Shown here: positions 61,950 to 64,000 of the stretch, piece by piece
Layout: every line of letters starts with the position of its first letter
How positions within the stretch are numbered: the stretch's first letter is position 1
DNA from: Bradyrhizobium nanningense
GTDB taxonomy: Bacteria; Pseudomonadota; Alphaproteobacteria; Rhizobiales; Xanthobacteraceae
Direction: 5' to 3'
Assembly: GCF_004114535.1 (NCBI RefSeq)
Contig: NZ_LBJC01000025.1
Coordinates: 1-64,000, forward strand
DNA: 64,000 nt
Made by a program: the position numbers and the translations under genes
The notes under the pieces: generated by a model
Databases searched by the model: none
What the model was told of the DNA's origin: nothing
What the model saw: the letters and a program-made list of their open reading frames with translations, nothing else

Positions 61950-62227
61950 GGAGCCTCTGGCCCTTGGCCGATTTCACGCCACAGCGGGCGCTGATTGTCT
62001 GCATCGATCGTTCGGCCAGAGCCCCGTCCAAGTCAACGCGCGGAAGGGCGATATCGAGGTGTTCTAGATTTGAAGAGGTTTACATTCGGATGCGGGGTCA
62101 TGTCGTTGGAATACGAAAACGGTGCGCCGCCTTCGGCGGCCGCCTGGCGGAACCGGAATGATTAAAGCTTTGCTAAGGGGAGCCGGGATAACTTGGCATA
62201 TCTGAACTGCCAATTTTGCGAGCTCCG
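61950..62227. other. 278-bp intergenic region before the chemoreceptor
   Basis: No gene or repeat is supported. It is slightly AT-richer around 62060-62200 (TTCTAGATTTGAAGAGG and GATTAAAGCTTTGCTAAGG) and probably holds promoters for the divergent genes. No sigma-54-like GG-N10-GC was confirmed. Confidence 0.35.
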
Positions 62228-63910
62228 ATGATTTTCTCCCGCATCAGTTTCAAGCTGGTCCTCATTGTCGGCATCAGCCTGCTTGGCATGATCGCGCTGG
62301 CACCGATTGCGCTGTCGACCCTGCGCACCCAGATGGTCGCCGATCGCCAGGCCAAGACGCAACAGATGGTCGACGTCGGCTACGGCATCCTCGCCCATTA
62401 TCAGAAGCTCGAGAGCGAGGGAAAACTCCCGCGCGAACAGGCTCAGGCGGCTGCCATGGCCGAGATCAAGAGCCTGCGCTACGACAAGGTGGAGTATTTC
62501 TGGATCAACGACATGACCCCCAAGATGGTCATGCATCCGATCAAGCCCGAGCTCGACGGCAAGGATTTGTCCGGCATGAAGGACCCCGCCGGCAACGCGC
62601 TGTTCATGGGCTTCGTTGACGTCGTCAAGAAGCAGGGTGCGGGCTTCTATGGCTACCTCTGGCCGAAGCCCGGCTTCGACCAGCCGGTCGGGAAAATCTC
62701 CTATGTGAAGGGCTTTGCGCCCTGGGGCTGGATCATCGGCACCGGCATCTATCTCGACGACGTCGACGCCGTCTTCCGCCAGGCCGCGATGACGTTCGGC
62801 TACGTCTGTCTGGCCGTGCTGGTCCTCGTGCTCGGCGCCTCCTTCCTGATCGGCCGCAGCGTCACCCGCCCGCTGGCCCGGATCACCGCGCTGACCGATC
62901 GCCTCGCCGCCGGCGACAGCGCCTTCGAGGTGCCCTACACCGATCGCAGAGACGAGGTCGGCGGGCTGGCCAAGGCACTCGCCGTGTTCAAGGACAATGC
63001 GTCGGCCGTTCGCCAGATGCATACCGAACAGGAAGAGATGAAGCGCAAAGCCGATGACGAGAAGCGCAAGGCGATGACCGACCTCGCCGGCAAGTTCGAG
63101 GCGAGCGTCCAGGCAGTCGTCCGCGATGTTTTCAACGAAGCGCGTGCGATGCAGCAGGCCGCGCAGGGCATGTCGGAGACCGCGAACAAGGCGAGCGACC
63201 GCGCGAGCTTCGTCGCATCCGCCTGCCAGCAGGCTTCGACCAACGTCCAGACGGTGGCTTCCGCGGCCAGCCAATTGTCGTCGTCGATCTCGGAGATCAG
63301 CCAGCGCGTCGCACAGGCCGCAACGGTAGCCGACAAGGCGGCCGCCGACGGTCAGCGCACCAACGACACCGTGCAGGGGCTGGCTGCGGCCGCGCACAAG
63401 ATCGGCGAGGTCATCGACCTCATCAACCAGATCGCCTCGCAGACCAATCTGCTCGCGCTCAACGCCACCATCGAGGCGGCGCGGGCCGGCGAAGCCGGCA
63501 AGGGTTTTGCGGTGGTCGCGAGCGAAGTGAAGTCGCTGGCGAGCCAGACCGCGAAGGCGACCGACGAGATCGGCGCGCAGATCACCGCGATCCAGGCCGA
63601 GACCAATCAGGTCGTCGGCAACATCGAGAGCATCCGCGCCACCATCATGGAGGTCAACGAGATCTCCTCGTCGATCGCCGCCGCCGTCGAGGAGCAGGGC
63701 GCGGCCACGCAGGCGATCGCCCACAGCGTGCAGGAGGCGGCCTCCGGCACCGACCAGGTCTCGCAAAATATCTCCGGCGTGACCGATGCCACCGCGGCGA
63801 CCGGCCAGGCCGCCGGGCTCGTGCTGCAATCGAGCGGCCGGCTGACGCAGAAGCTGCAATCCCTCGAAAACGAGGTCAGCACCTTCGTCGCGGGCGTGCG
63901 CGCCGCGTAA
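62228..63910 (+). CDS. methyl-accepting chemotaxis protein with a Cache-type sensor
   Basis: This 560-residue chemoreceptor has TM1 ([22 protein letters not shown]), a periplasmic single-Cache domain with [15 protein letters not shown] and [20 protein letters not shown]2 ([18 protein letters not shown]), HAMP (~residues 210-265) and the signalling hairpin whose tip is [45 protein letters not shown]. Such sCache_2 receptors often sense carboxylates. It lacks a C-terminal CheR tether. ATG 62228 is chosen over an in-frame TTG at 62216. The last 90 bp of the window show no further gene start. Confidence 0.93.
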   Translation: MIFSRISFKLVLIVGISLLGMIALAPIALSTLRTQMVADRQAKTQQMVDVGYGILAHYQKLESEGKLPREQAQAAAMAEIKSLRYDKVEYFWINDMTPKMVMHPIKPELDGKDLSGMKDPAGNALFMGFVDVVKKQGAGFYGYLWPKPGFDQPVGKISYVKGFAPWGWIIGTGIYLDDVDAVFRQAAMTFGYVCLAVLVLVLGASFLIGRSVTRPLARITALTDRLAAGDSAFEVPYTDRRDEVGGLAKALAVFKDNASAVRQMHTEQEEMKRKADDEKRKAMTDLAGKFEASVQAVVRDVFNEARAMQQAAQGMSETANKASDRASFVASACQQASTNVQTVASAASQLSSSISEISQRVAQAATVADKAAADGQRTNDTVQGLAAAAHKIGEVIDLINQIASQTNLLALNATIEAARAGEAGKGFAVVASEVKSLASQTAKATDEIGAQITAIQAETNQVVGNIESIRATIMEVNEISSSIAAAVEEQGAATQAIAHSVQEAASGTDQVSQNISGVTDATAATGQAAGLVLQSSGRLTQKLQSLENEVSTFVAGVRAA

Positions 63911-64000
63911 CGAAGAAGCGCCGCGTGACGTCTGATTTTTCCGCGTCGCGGCATCGGCCGTGATGCGGAAAACTGTTTTCCTTGACATGACCTCTGCCGT

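Noticed and set aside
62162-63988. 608-codon open frame opposite the chemoreceptor
   Set aside because: Mirror frame of the chemoreceptor gene; motifs of the sense strand are unambiguous.

Overview
The window is high-GC alphaproteobacterial chromosomal DNA, most likely from Bradyrhizobium or a close relative. This rests on gene content (dnaG next to rpoD, rpoH, a zinc-ligand-less DnaG, SRPBCC/ArsR modules, LysE exporters) and on several families of long palindromic intergenic repeats. No rRNA, CRISPR array, integrase or intact insertion sequence is visible. One tRNA gene, tRNA-Glu(CTC), lies at 30962-31036.

Region 1-31 kb looks like core chromosome. It holds metabolic genes (epoxide hydrolase, acyl-CoA synthetase, N-formylglutamate amidohydrolase, gamma-glutamylcyclotransferase, SDR), signalling genes (hybrid histidine kinase, stand-alone receiver, diguanylate cyclase), two cell-wall enzymes (MltB-type transglycosylase, amidase), a replication and transcription block (dnaG, rpoD, rpoH), rluD, and an ArsR-SRPBCC operon with a perfect operator. 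At 25264-25332 there is a very small lysine-rich gene with its own Shine-Dalgarno sequence and terminator.

Region 31-54.7 kb reads as accessory DNA: it starts beside the tRNA gene and lacks the intergenic repeats of the flanks. From 38.2 to 46.3 kb it carries a nitric-oxide-stress module. An NsrR-type Rrf2 regulator sits among 11-1-11 inverted repeats that match the NsrR operator architecture, which lie before an Fe-S repair protein (RIC/YtfE, frameshifted), a DUF6522-like gene, two DUF2249 genes, a 7Fe ferredoxin and a chimeric DUF59 remnant; metB and cysK sit inside the same stretch. A thiamine-diphosphate decarboxylase-like enzyme with a divergent Lrp regulator, and a tricarballylate-dehydrogenase-like flavoprotein, follow.

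At 50.5-54.7 kb is the most interesting locus: pqqD, pqqE and a 24-residue pqqA, without pqqB or pqqC nearby. They run in one direction with a 41-residue membrane peptide, a urate-oxidase-N-like membrane protein and a dihydroorotate-dehydrogenase-like flavoprotein whose substrate-site motif is changed. A membrane M48 metalloprotease is divergent. The layout parallels RiPP redox-cofactor pathways (precursor, recognition protein, radical SAM enzyme, flavoprotein, peptidase).

Region 54.8-64 kb returns to core-like content: an alpha/beta hydrolase, a frameshifted GNAT acetyltransferase, a 0.5-kb noncoding repeat element, an N-acyl-D-amino-acid deacylase directly followed by a COG0523 GTPase, small conserved genes and a chemoreceptor. 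Three genes (24.6, 38.8 and 56.5 kb) each carry one small frameshift near the C-terminus, so either real decay or assembly error should be considered.
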